In this document: positions 9,736-18,618 of the stretch, in pieces
How positions within the stretch are numbered: position 1 is the stretch's first letter
How the letters are laid out: the number at the start of each line of letters is the position of its first letter
Source of the DNA: JAGXRK01 sp963714415
GTDB lineage: Bacteria; Bacteroidota; Ignavibacteria; Ignavibacteriales; Ignavibacteriaceae
Reading direction: 5' to 3'
DNA length: 64,000 nt
NCBI GenBank assembly: GCA_963714415.1
Contig: CAVQOL010000001.1
Coordinates: 539,298 to 603,297 of the forward strand
Notes under the pieces: generated by a model
The model's input: the letters and a program-made list of their open reading frames with translations, nothing else
Told to the model about the DNA's origin: nothing
Databases searched by the model: none
Position numbers and translations under genes: made by a program

Positions 9736-10710
9736 ATGATTATAGTAACCGGTGGCGCCGGCTTTATAGGTAGCGCAATTGTCTGGAGATTAAATGAACT
9801 CGGAACAGATAAAATAATTATAGTTGACGAGCTCGGTAAAGATGAAAAATGGAAAAATCTTGTCGGACTTAAGTTTGAAGATTTTGTAAACAAACAAGTT
9901 TTCATCGATTATCTGCGCAATGAAAAAATTCTTTACAAGATTGATGCAATACTCCATCTTGGGGCAATTTCATCAACAACAGAAAAAGATGCCGATCTTT
10001 TGCTTTCGAACAATTACAACTACACCGAAACCCTTGCACGGTTTTGTTTAAAAAACGATATTCGTTTTATTTACGCATCGTCGGCCGCAACATACGGTGA
10101 TGGAACAGAAGGTTTTATTGATAACGAGGACAAATTAGAATCTCTTCGTCCCTTGAATATGTACGGCTACTCAAAGCAACTTTTTGATCTCTGGGCAAAA
10201 CGTCACGGTGCTTTTAATAAAATAGTCGGTATAAAATATTTCAATGTTTACGGACCAAACGAATATCACAAAGGCGATATGCGTTCTGTTGTACACAAAG
10301 CCTTTGAGCAAGTTAGAGATACGGGCAAAGTTAGATTGTTCAAGTCAAGAAGACCGGATTACAAAGACGGCGAACAGATGCGCGATTTTGTTTATATAAA
10401 AGATGCCGTTGATATGACTTTGTACTTTCTTGAAAATAAAGAGAAGAACGGGCTTTATAATGTGGGTGCCGGCAAAGCAAGAAGCTGGAACGATCTTGTT
10501 AAGTCTTTATTTAATGCAATGGGCAAACCGGTTAACATTGAATATATTGATTTGCCAGATCATCTCGCGGATAAATATCAATACTTTACGGAAGCTAATC
10601 TAAAGAAATTAAGAGACGCAGGATATACTCTACCGACAACGTCGCTTGAAGACGGTATAGCAGATTACATAAAAAATTATTTGCTTAAAAATTCTTATCT
10701 GGGTTATTGA
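9736..10710 (+). CDS. hldD: ADP-L-glycero-D-manno-heptose 6-epimerase
   Basis: Short-chain dehydrogenase of 324 residues that makes the final precursor of LPS heptose by epimerising ADP-D-glycero-D-manno-heptose at C6. The Rossmann motif is GGAGFIG at 6-12. The catalytic YxxxK is Y143-K147 in MYGYSKQ. HldD-specific stretches include the KWKNL region after the nucleotide fold, KYFNVYGPNEYHKG and GEQMRDFVYIKD. It is consistent with the GT9 glycosyltransferase at 25.5 kb, which would use such heptose donors. It stands alone, convergent with the acidic-protein gene, with a stem-loop between them. Confidence 0.96.
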   Translation: MIIVTGGAGFIGSAIVWRLNELGTDKIIIVDELGKDEKWKNLVGLKFEDFVNKQVFIDYLRNEKILYKIDAILHLGAISSTTEKDADLLLSNNYNYTETLARFCLKNDIRFIYASSAATYGDGTEGFIDNEDKLESLRPLNMYGYSKQLFDLWAKRHGAFNKIVGIKYFNVYGPNEYHKGDMRSVVHKAFEQVRDTGKVRLFKSRRPDYKDGEQMRDFVYIKDAVDMTLYFLENKEKNGLYNVGAGKARSWNDLVKSLFNAMGKPVNIEYIDLPDHLADKYQYFTEANLKKLRDAGYTLPTTSLEDGIADYIKNYLLKNSYLGY

Positions 10711-10722
10711 AAAAACAAGAGG

Positions 10723-10780
10723 AAGGGTGAGAGCGAGAAATAATAATAATATTCTTAGTCTTGCTTTCTCTCTTACTCTT
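10723..10780. terminator. candidate bidirectional stem-loop between hldD and the acidic-protein gene
   Basis: AAGGGTGAGAG (10723-10733) pairs with CTCTTACTCTT (10770-10780) using two G-U pairs, and AGAAA (10736-10740) pairs with TTTCT (10765-10769) after a two-base bulge. The loop is AT-rich. The position between convergent genes supports a terminator, though the long loop lowers confidence. Confidence 0.45.
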
Positions 10781-11094
10781 TAAATGAAGGGCGTTTCCTC
10801 GTCGTCATCAAAAAGATCGTCTTCATCGAGTTCATCAATCTCTAAATCATCTTCAAAAACATCATCATCGCTCGGCTCTTTATCAAACAAGTCATCATCG
10901 TCTTCGTCTTCTTCATAATAATCATCGTCTTCAGCAAAGTCATCATCTTTATCATCAGATTTGTCACGATCATCGTCATCGTCTTTTTTGCGACGCTTTG
11001 CTGCAAAAAGTGATTCTTCATAAAAATAACCTGACCCGGTAATGGAATATCTTTCTTCTTCGTTCAAATCTTTTTTTAATTCGGACATATCCAT
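10780..11094 (-). CDS. highly acidic low-complexity small protein
   Basis: 104 residues. The first 35 (MDMSELKKDLNEEERYSITG and a following Phe/Tyr/Ala-rich part) look like an ordinary folded segment and include a basic AAKRRKK patch. The remaining two thirds is almost entirely Asp and Glu with interspersed Phe, Tyr and Leu. I recognise no family. A disordered, strongly negative tail of this kind is common in nucleic-acid mimics and chaperone-like proteins, but nothing here proves such a role. It is convergent with hldD and divergent from the Nudix gene. The reading frame has a clear bias to GAT/GAC codons and no competing frame. Confidence 0.65.
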   Translation of the reverse strand: MDMSELKKDLNEEERYSITGSGYFYEESLFAAKRRKKDDDDDRDKSDDKDDDFAEDDDYYEEDEDDDDLFDKEPSDDDVFEDDLEIDELDEDDLFDDDEETPFI

Positions 11095-11238
11095 GCTGTG
11101 CTGTCTCCGGAATTTGGTTCTATGTATCAGTTGTTTTGTTTATCCTGTCAAAATCTGTGAATTCTAAAATTAAAAACCAAATAAAAAATTAAATCTATTT
11201 TTGTTCACAATCCTTTATTAAAAGTTAATTGTGTACTA

Positions 11239-11246
11239 TAACTTTG
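11239..11246 (+). promoter_or_regulatory. candidate -7 element of the Nudix gene
   Basis: TAACTTTG matches TAnnTTTG and lies 33 bases before the ATG at 11280. The spacing is close to that of the ychF motif (32 bases). No convincing -33 box was found. Confidence 0.35.
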
Positions 11247-11279
11247 TCAATGCTAATTTTATAATAATCGGATTAAATA

Positions 11280-11744
11280 ATGAAACTTGCAACTCTCTGT
11301 TATGTTATGGATAAAAACCAGAATGCAACACTAATGATTCACCGCGTGAAAAAACAAAATGATTATCATGAAGGTAAGTGGAATGGGCTTGGCGGCAAGT
11401 TTGATCCCGGTGAAAGTCCCGAAGAATGTGCAATAAGAGAAATTGAAGAAGAAAGCGGATTAAAAGTTAAATCCGTAACTATGAAGGGTTTTATAACATT
11501 CCCTTTATTTGATGGAAAAGAGGACTGGTATGTTTTTCTTTTTACGGCTAATGAATTCGAGGGAAAATTAATCGATTCACCGGAAGGTCATCTTGAATGG
11601 ATACCAAATAATAAGCTTACAGAAATTAATCTGTGGGAGGGTGATAAAATTTTTATTCCCTGGCTTTTCGAAGACAGGTTCTTTAGTGCTAAGTTTAATT
11701 ATGATGGTGGCAAATTTGTGGATTATACGGTAAGTTTTTATTAA
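11280..11744 (+). CDS. Nudix hydrolase, MutT/8-oxo-dGTPase type
   Basis: 154 residues with a complete Nudix box at 39-61 (G39, E45, R53-E54, E57-E58, G60 in the pattern Gx5Ex7REUxEExGU). The surrounding sequence (MIHRVKKQNDYHEGKWNGLG, then FPLFDGKEDWYVFLF) fits the MTH1/MutT-like 8-oxo-dGTP diphosphatase group, which clears oxidised nucleotides. The substrate is inferred from similarity of these stretches, so other nucleoside triphosphates are possible. Single gene, divergent from the acidic-protein gene, followed by the unexplained island. Confidence 0.9.
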   Translation: MKLATLCYVMDKNQNATLMIHRVKKQNDYHEGKWNGLGGKFDPGESPEECAIREIEEESGLKVKSVTMKGFITFPLFDGKEDWYVFLFTANEFEGKLIDSPEGHLEWIPNNKLTEINLWEGDKIFIPWLFEDRFFSAKFNYDGGKFVDYTVSFY

Positions 11745-11862
11745 TGACTTTTTATCCTGGTATCTTTGTGGTGCTCTAAAAATTTAAATGCGCTTCCGAT
11801 CTTTAATCTGTTTCGTGTTTAAAATATTCGTTCGTTACTTCCTTTCTTTTCATTTTTAATAA

Positions 11863-12159
11863 CTTATTGACGAGGCTTCCCCTTATCGTGATAAAACTCA
11901 CCTTCCATTGATTGAGCATGGCCGTAACTACATGCGAGACGTATGTTTGGCGCAAAACACGACTGCAAAAGGAAAGCAGTAAAGACAGCGCGATTGCTCG
12001 AACTGTCCGTGTAATAGTTTTGACACAGTTCTCGAAGCATCGATCCTTGTAGGAGAGTGGGACTGGCTAACTCACCACCTGGTTACATCTATGAAGGAAC
12101 AGAGTGCCCGATGGAAATCCTGGCTACATTGGGGTAAAACCTTTGGCTGGAAGTACTAA
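11863..12159 (+). other. unexplained higher-GC segment, coding-like frame split by one in-frame stop
   Basis: The stretch 11745-12292 has no ordinary gene. Within it one frame is open from 11863 to 12159 except for a TAA at 11980-11982. The first half reads SPYRDKTHLPLIEHGRNYMR and the second half includes DCSNCPCN and ends in WLHWGKTFGWKY. Neither half has a good start codon except ATG at 12091, which gives only 22 residues. I count 27/60 and 30/60 G+C over 12001-12060 and 12061-12120, well above the flanking AT-rich DNA. It could be a gene remnant with a nonsense mutation, part of a transferred element, or a structured RNA. No family recognised. Confidence 0.35.
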
Positions 12160-12292
12160 GTTTGAGAAATGTAAATTAAAGTAACATTATAGCGCTTGAT
12201 ATGAAATCGCTTTGAACTCCGAACTTTTCATATACTTGACCGTCATATATTCTGGGTTTGCTTGTTTTTTTCATAGTGTAAAGGAAATTGAT

Positions 12293-12874
12293 ATGACTAT
12301 TTCACGCTTCATTCGTGATTATGCTGACGTTCCTCTCCCTGTTGATGATGCACAACTTGAAGAACTTAAAGCTTATAAAGATCATCAAGGAAATCTGGTC
12401 ACACCTTCTGATCAGATCTTTCGCAAATGGGTAGAACAAAAGTCCAAAGGTTCTTTTAATCGTCCCATCACGGTTGCCGTAACTGTAGATACTGGTTTCC
12501 TGTCAGGTATCAAGAACAACATGCGTTTTGCAGGAGCATTCCTACAATGGCAGGATGTGGCTACAGCGAAAACACATGACACAGCCTCAATGCATATGAG
12601 CCTCGAAGGATTAAGCCCAGACAACTTCACGGGTCCCTGGGTAAGCGACCAGGACCATAGTCCAATTCGGCGAAGGTACACCAAGAACATTGTTCAAAAC
12701 GTAACCTTAACCGCGGTTTTATATGGAGAATTGCTACTTGAAGCAAATCGGATTGCCGAAGCAAATCACTGGACAATCTGGGCAGATGAACTTGATAAGA
12801 CAGCAGAATTGGGACCGGTATTCACAGAAAGAATCGCTCAACTTAAGGAAAACATTGCAACGGCAATACACTAA
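12293..12874 (+). CDS. hypothetical protein of the higher-GC island
   Basis: 193 residues from the ATG at 12293, which has AAGGAA seven bases upstream and was preferred to the TTG at 12212. The protein opens MTISRFIRDYADVPLPVDDA, has a central segment with PITVAVTVDTGFLSG, then GPWVSDQDHSPIRRRYTKN, and ends in a helical tail. There is no signal peptide, membrane segment or known motif. Base composition resembles the upstream segment and differs from the neighbours, suggesting both arrived together by transfer. It is convergent with the patatin/BamA gene. Function unknown. Confidence 0.6.
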   Translation: MTISRFIRDYADVPLPVDDAQLEELKAYKDHQGNLVTPSDQIFRKWVEQKSKGSFNRPITVAVTVDTGFLSGIKNNMRFAGAFLQWQDVATAKTHDTASMHMSLEGLSPDNFTGPWVSDQDHSPIRRRYTKNIVQNVTLTAVLYGELLLEANRIAEANHWTIWADELDKTAELGPVFTERIAQLKENIATAIH

Positions 12875-12916
12875 AAGTAACTCAGCTCAAATTGGCAAAC
12901 AAAGGAGACAGCAGAA

Positions 12917-15650
12917 CTAATAATAGTATCCTATCGAAAAGTAAAACTGTACATCGCCCCAGCTAATAGGATTATCGGGAAGGTTGTTTTTAAAAATAAA
13001 TGAACGCCCAATCGCAAATTCTGCCGGACCAATGGGTGTATCAAACGAAAGCGATGTTCCGATACCATGCTTTAAGTTTTTAAACTTAATCTGTTCCTGA
13101 ATTTCCCAAATATTTCCAAGATCATATCGTATTCGAAAGTATGTATCAAAGAAAATAGCAAAGGGAAGTTTATATCTGTACATCAACGATGTTAGGAATA
13201 TTTGTCTGCCGCGATATTCATTATCGCGCATCCCAAAAAACGAATTCATCCCACCCAAAGAGTACTGTTGTGCTAACGGAAGGGTTTTATCACCAAAACC
13301 CATATTTATTCCAGTTGACAAGACACTGACTGAAGATAGTCTAAAAAGATTTCTGTATTCAAAACCGACATTAGTATAACCAATATCTCCGCCAAGAAAA
13401 GTTTGTGCGGTTTCATAAAATCCGTTAAAATAAATTCCTATCTCTGGATATGGGTATTTATCCTGCGTATCTACTGTTGTGCTAATTTTTAGACTTAAAA
13501 TTTCTATGTTGTATGGTTCGACCGGGCTTTCTTTTAAATTTTTGACTTTATTTGTTTGATATTTTCCTTCGAAAATTAGGTTGCCAAAACGCTCAACCTG
13601 TGCACCAATACCCAGCGACCCTCCAAAAAATATCTGTCTATATTCGCCGATTTCTTCTCTTGAAAAATTATTTTCAGAGATTTGAGGCTTATCGCCATAA
13701 ACATATATATCATTAAAATAATAGAAGGCGTTTATTTTATAAGTTAAGTAAGTATTAAATATTCTATTTGATTTTTGTTCAAGCTGAATGCCTCGATCTC
13801 TTGAGCTTGCATGAAAAAGAAATCCCAGCTCCGATCCACTGCCAAAAAGATTTTCTTCTCTCAAATCAGCGGCAAAGCGTGCGCGGTTTTCAGTATTAAC
13901 ATTAAAGCCCAGTCTTAAAAGGCTTGTAGGTCTTTCAACTACGTTAATAACTAAAATGTTTTTACCATTTTCTTTTTTAAGTATAACCTCGGCATCTTCA
14001 AATAGCCTTGTCCCACGAAGGTTAATTAGTCCCTCTGAGATTTTGTCGATGTTGAAAAAGTCTCCTTCTTTAATTGGAAATTCTCTTGTAATAATGCTTG
14101 GGGTTGTATAATCGTTTCCTTCAGTAATTATTTCTGATATTATTCCTTCATCAACAAAAATTCCAAGTTGTCCGTTTTCTTTGTCGAAAGTGATTTCAGA
14201 AATATTGGCTAAGGAATATCCAATTTTTCTGTACTCTTTTAATAATGCAATAAGTGTATTTAAAATTCTTCGTCCGCTGTAATGCTGTCCGGTGAGTGAT
14301 GAAAATATTTCACCTACTCTTTCGGAATTAATTGCTGAGGATCCTATAAGATCTGTTGTTTTTATGATTGGAGATTCCCTTTTGATAAGCTGTATGGTTG
14401 TTTCGCTTTCATATTCAGTAATCTCCATTTTAATTTCATCATAATCATCAAGAGAAAATAATTCATAAAGAGCTAAGAGAAGTTGTTTGTTTGAAACCGA
14501 ATCTTTTGAAATATGCTTGTTTAAAATTTCTCTTTCGTATATAGTAAGATTGCCGGGGAAATATGGGTTCTTAAAGTATTTTTCTTCTGCAGCTAAACGA
14601 CTCAAATAAACCGAATCAACTTTCTCTTTAATGGCTGCAATATGTGGTAGTGCGCTTTGATAGCCGGAATTTATCAATTTATCAATGTCGCTAAAGTCAG
14701 TAGACCCCATATCATTTAGTTCGGGAGTAATAACAACATCTGCTTTTTCAATTTGATTAGCGTTCAAGTGTTTCATTGGAATGCTAACTATCTGATCTGC
14801 AATAATCCATGGTGCGTCTAATTTTTCTTCCTTATGGAGCGGACTTGTTGTATTAATCGCAATTATAATATCCCCGCCCTCTGCTTTTGCTGTATTAACA
14901 GGAATGTTTTCAACCAACCCGCCATCAATTAAAAGCAATGAATCTAATTGCACGGGCGGCAAAAAGAAAGTTACGCTTGAACTTGCTCTTAGTGCTTTGC
15001 TAAGTGTTCCGGATTTTAAAATAACGGGGTCGCCGGTAACAAGGTTTGTGCATACTGCTCTGAATCTTTTTCTTGAGAAGATCAAAAGAATCGTTTGAAT
15101 GAAGAGGAGCATTAAATGTTATTATATTTAGATAGTTAGAAAGTTTTTGCCCGTCGTTAAATGCTGTTGGAAGAATGGGTTTTAATCCGTCCAGCCGGAG
15201 TGTGAGCACTGCCTTGTCTTCCGTAATCTTTTGATCAACAAATAACTCACTTCTGTCTGACTGTCTGGAAATTGTAAGTAGATCCTCCCAATCAGTAGTA
15301 AGGGCTACGGCATATAACTCGTCAACAGTATATCCGGTAGCATAAAGCCCACCAATAATGCTTCCCATGCTGGTACCCACAATAAGGTCAACATCTATAT
15401 TGGCTTCTTCAAGTGCTCTTAAAACACCAACCTGCGAAAGTCCTCTTGCGCCACCACCGCTTAAGGCTAGTGCAACTACTGGTTTTGGTTTCGGAATGAA
15501 TTCTACTAATCCAAAAGGAAGTTCTTTTTTAATAAATTCGGGTTTTAATTCGGTATTTTTTTGAGAGAAAGTGCCTGTGGTGAGGATAATAACTGAGAAA
15601 AGAATTATGTAAATGTTTTTTCTCATAAGTAGAACTTTAACGGTCTTCAT
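12917..15650 (-). CDS. patatin-like phospholipase fused to POTRA/BamA-like barrel, +1 frameshift
   Basis: About 910 residues once repaired. The N-terminus is a signal peptide ending TGTFSQ, then a patatin domain with oxyanion motif SGGGARG, nucleophile elbow VGTSMGSIIGG and the catalytic Asp in LLIDGGLVENIP. After it come a POTRA-like region (about IKEGDFFNIDKISEGLINL) and a C-terminal barrel of the surface-antigen type ending in FYFSIGYYY. The frame breaks at the T5 run at 15067-15071 (A5 on the coding strand); removing one base gives LLKKRFRAVCTNLVTGD, which joins the two parts. The architecture matches outer-membrane PlpD-type autotransporter esterases. An alternative start is the ATG at 15626. 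It lies just after yidC on the same strand. Confidence 0.85.
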
Positions 15651-15676
15651 TATAAAACAAAGACCGCATTATTAAA

Positions 15677-17545
15677 TTATTTTTTCTTTTTCTGCTGTTG
15701 CTTTGATTGTTGTTCGGCTTGTTCCATTAATCTATGCATAAATCCTGTTTTCTTTTTCGGATTTGCAACAGGCACAAGTTCAACATCACCGCTTTTATGA
15801 TTTATATAATACTGCTGGGCAATAGATAAAAGATTAAACATAAAGTAATAAAGATTTAATCCTGATGGAAATGTCATAAAAAGAATAGTAAGCATTACAG
15901 GCATAATATAAACCAACGCAGCTTGTTTCGGATCTTTCATTGTCATCTTCTGTTGCAAGAACGTTGTAACGCCCATAAGTATTGCAAGACCGCTTATCTG
16001 CTGTATCCCGAAAAGCGGTAATTTAAAACCGAGATCATAAATAACATCCGGACGTGAGAGGTCCTTAATCCACCAGACAAACGGTTGTTGTCTTAAGTCA
16101 ACAGCCACCTGGAACAATCCCCACAAAGCAATAAACACCGGCATTTGAAGAAGAATGGGTAAACAGCCACCGGCTGGGTTTACACCATAAGTTGAGTATA
16201 ATTTCATTGTCTCTTTATTCATCTTCTGTGCATCGTCTTTATACTTTTCTTTTATTTCTGCAATCTTCGGTTGAAGCGACTGCATTTTCTTCATCGACCG
16301 ATAACTGGACTTTGTAAGAGGATAAACAACTAATTTGATAATCAGAGAAAACACAATAATTACTATTCCATAATTCGGAATTAAACTATGCAGGAACTTA
16401 AATAATGGCAGAAGCACATATTCTGCAATCGGTCGGACAATAAAAGTTAAACCAAAAAATCCGCCGAAGTTAATTACAGATCTTAAAGAAACATCTATTT
16501 CAGAGAGAAGATCATAATCAACGGGACCTATAAAAATTGTGAACGAGTGTGTTTCCTCTGCTTTATTACTAAAAGGAATAATCAATCGTGCATTATAATA
16601 TTCTCTTACACCTTCATTGGGAAAGACTTGTCTTGTGCCTTCAACGTAAGCACCATCTATACTGTTTTTATTTTCAGGTATTATAATGGTCGAGAAGTAT
16701 TTGTTTTTTAGGGCAAACCAATCTACTCTTCCTCTGAATTCCTTAACCGTTTTTTCTTCTGCGGATGTAGCATCTATGTCAACGGCTTCGTCTCCGTAAT
16801 AAAAGATTGCCTTGCTGTAGTTTGCTTCATCAACCGAATTTTCTTCAACAAATCGAATTCCGTTATTCCAAACAAGATCAAAAGTGTTGTTACTTATAAG
16901 ATTATTTAATCCTACAAAGCTTATGTCGCTTTTAATAAAATACTTGTTTCCGTAAAACAAATATGATTTTGTAATTGATCTGTTTTCATCAACAGAAAAA
17001 GTGAAATCTATTCTAACCGAGTCTTGTCCTAATAAATTGTGTCTGTGTTTTTTCTGCTCATAATTAAAATTCAAAGAGCCGGTATTTACGGCTTTGCCTT
17101 CTGAAGAAACGAAAGCGACATCATAACTGCCGCCCAAAGAATAATGAATAAGCTGAACCAGATGTTTTGTTTGTATTTCGCCGTTTCCTTTGCCGGCAGA
17201 GTACCAATTATTAAATTTTTTCAGGAAAACTTTATTAAAGTTGCCTCCCCTGGTAGAGAGCTCAAAAATAGCAACTTCATTTTCAATTACTATTATTTCT
17301 TCTGGTTTTTCCTCTGCTGAGAATAAAGATTCTGTAACTACTTCTTTACTAATCTCTTCGACTATTTGTTCTTTACCGGAACTTTCTGCGGTTTTCTTAT
17401 CCTCTGGTTTATCTTGTTGAACTAGTGTGGTGTCTTGTTCTTGTGTTTTTTGCGGAGCCTGGCTGGGATCTGGCGCAGTTATATAAAGCCATATTAAAAG
17501 TATCGCTCCAATGAGTACAAAAGCTAAAATTGTTTGTTTATCCAT
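15677..17545 (-). CDS. yidC: membrane protein insertase YidC
   Basis: 622 residues; helps integrate and fold inner-membrane proteins, alone or with SecYEG. It starts with a transmembrane anchor (ILAFVLIGAILLIWLYITA), then a Glu/Lys/Thr-rich linker and the large periplasmic beta domain of Gram-negative YidC (about 80-350). The conserved Oxa1 core of about five membrane helices follows, with YPLTKSSYRSMKKMQSLQPK, the NPAGGCLPILLQMPVFIALW segment and FPSGLNLYYFMFNLLS. The tail ends in a basic QQKKKK. It lies in the usual rpmH-rnpA-yidC order, but the small yidD gene normally found here is absent; only 87 bases separate rnpA and yidC. Confidence 0.97.
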   Translation of the reverse strand: MDKQTILAFVLIGAILLIWLYITAPDPSQAPQKTQEQDTTLVQQDKPEDKKTAESSGKEQIVEEISKEVVTESLFSAEEKPEEIIVIENEVAIFELSTRGGNFNKVFLKKFNNWYSAGKGNGEIQTKHLVQLIHYSLGGSYDVAFVSSEGKAVNTGSLNFNYEQKKHRHNLLGQDSVRIDFTFSVDENRSITKSYLFYGNKYFIKSDISFVGLNNLISNNTFDLVWNNGIRFVEENSVDEANYSKAIFYYGDEAVDIDATSAEEKTVKEFRGRVDWFALKNKYFSTIIIPENKNSIDGAYVEGTRQVFPNEGVREYYNARLIIPFSNKAEETHSFTIFIGPVDYDLLSEIDVSLRSVINFGGFFGLTFIVRPIAEYVLLPLFKFLHSLIPNYGIVIIVFSLIIKLVVYPLTKSSYRSMKKMQSLQPKIAEIKEKYKDDAQKMNKETMKLYSTYGVNPAGGCLPILLQMPVFIALWGLFQVAVDLRQQPFVWWIKDLSRPDVIYDLGFKLPLFGIQQISGLAILMGVTTFLQQKMTMKDPKQAALVYIMPVMLTILFMTFPSGLNLYYFMFNLLSIAQQYYINHKSGDVELVPVANPKKKTGFMHRLMEQAEQQSKQQQKKKK

Positions 17546-17632
17546 TAAGAAACCTTATTAAAATTCAGATCGTTGGAATCGCAAAATTTTCCGGCATGTT
17601 GAAATGCTAATTCTTTTAAGAGAAGAAAATAT

Positions 17633-18031
17633 TTAAATTTCATTTTTAATGACACTAAGCAAATCTAACACAGGTGTTAATATGTAATGAAGTTTTAACC
17701 GCTTGTTTCTATTTTCATTCAAGTGGTTTGCTGAAAAAATTATTCTTAATAAAATATTTTTCTCTTTAATTTTAGAAATTAAGGATTCTTTATTAAGTCT
17801 GTAGGACTCTTTAATCAGCCTTTTAACTCTATTTCGCCATACGGCATTACCAGCTTTTTTTGATATCGCTATGGCTATCTTTACTCCCGGATTATCAACT
17901 GCCCGATCGCACAAAAATATTGCTTTTAATTTTTTGTCTGAAGAATAAATTGTTTTTCCAAACTCATATATGCGATCGAATTCTTTCTTGCTTTTAATTC
18001 TTTCTTCGCTGGAAAGAGAGTGTTTTTTCAA
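17633..18031 (-). CDS. rnpA: ribonuclease P protein component
   Basis: 132 residues; the basic protein subunit that supports the RNase P RNA in tRNA 5' processing. The RNR signature is seen as NAVWRNRVKRLIKESYR, preceded by KIAIAISKKAGNA and an N-terminal LSSEERIKSKKEFDRIYE. The start is a TTG at 18031, eight bases after the rpmH stop, with no better start nearby. It is cotranscribed with rpmH upstream and yidC downstream. Confidence 0.95.
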   Translation of the reverse strand: MKKHSLSSEERIKSKKEFDRIYEFGKTIYSSDKKLKAIFLCDRAVDNPGVKIAIAISKKAGNAVWRNRVKRLIKESYRLNKESLISKIKEKNILLRIIFSANHLNENRNKRLKLHYILTPVLDLLSVIKNEI

Positions 18032-18039
18032 TTCAATAA

Positions 18040-18183
18040 CTATTCGTCACTGACCGTTAATTTTTTTCTTCCCTTTGCGCGTCTGCTTGCAATTACCTTT
18101 CTTCCGTTTTTAGTTTTCATTCTTTCACGGAATCCGTGCTTATTTTTTCTTTTTCTGTTACTCGGTTGATACGTTCTTTTCAT
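18040..18183 (-). CDS. rpmH: 50S ribosomal protein L34
   Basis: 47 residues, very basic, translated by eye on the minus strand: MKRTYQPSNRKRKNKHGFRE, followed by RMKTKNGRKVIASRRAKGRK and KLTVSDE. This is the full L34 pattern. It is the first gene of the leftward rpmH-rnpA-yidC operon next to the origin, as in most bacteria. It was below the size of the larger open frames but is unmistakable. Confidence 0.97.
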   Translation of the reverse strand: MKRTYQPSNRKRKNKHGFRERMKTKNGRKVIASRRAKGRKKLTVSDE

Positions 18184-18610
18184 TTTTTGCTCCTAATTAT
18201 CATATAAAGTCTGCAAATATATTACTTGACTTAAAAACTTACAACATTATAAGCAGTCTATTTGCTTTGAATGATTGAAGTAATGAATAAATTGTATAAT
18301 AAGTTAAGAATTAATTTGCGGAGTTGGTCTTATATTTCTATTTTTTGGTCAATAACAATTGGCAAAAACGGTGTTGATAACTTGTGTAAAAGGGGGTTTT
18401 GTGAAAACGTTTCACAATTTTCTTACGAGTGTTATAAAGGAAATTTTTACTTATAAATGTTTATCGGCATGAGGTTGGTTCTTTTAACTGCTTAATTTTA
18501 TTGATGTTACCGGTTTTTATGTGATGTTAGCAACTTGTTGGTAAATTGTTATTCTTAATTTTATTGTTTGAAAATTTTTACATTTATTTAAACTATTTCT
18601 TATAAATCCT
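18184..18610. promoter_or_regulatory. rpmH-dnaA divergent spacer with DnaA-box-like site
   Basis: 427 bases of AT-rich DNA between the divergent rpmH and dnaA genes, with no convincing gene. TGTTGATAA at 18372-18380 is the reverse complement of TTATCAACA, one mismatch from the consensus DnaA box. The perfect box TGTGGATAA (TTATCCACA on the minus strand) begins at 18610 and runs into the dnaA start. Both leading-strand operons read away from this spacer, as expected at or near an origin. It should hold the rpmH and dnaA promoters, and possibly part of oriC. Confidence 0.65.
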
Positions 18611-18618
18611 GTGGATAA
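18610..18618 (-). promoter_or_regulatory. perfect DnaA box overlapping the dnaA start codon
   Basis: TGTGGATAA reads as the consensus DnaA box TTATCCACA on the minus strand. Its second to fourth bases are the proposed GTG start of dnaA. DnaA bound here would cover the translation start region in DNA and could repress the gene; that role is an inference. Confidence 0.7.

Noticed and set aside
11863..12159. tmRNA, RNase P RNA or group II intron in the GC-richer segment
   Set aside because: None of the conserved ends or core motifs of these RNAs could be found.
18271..18456. Open frame of about 61 codons in the rpmH-dnaA spacer
   Set aside because: It overlaps a DnaA-box-like site, has no ribosome site and shows the composition of AT-rich intergenic DNA.
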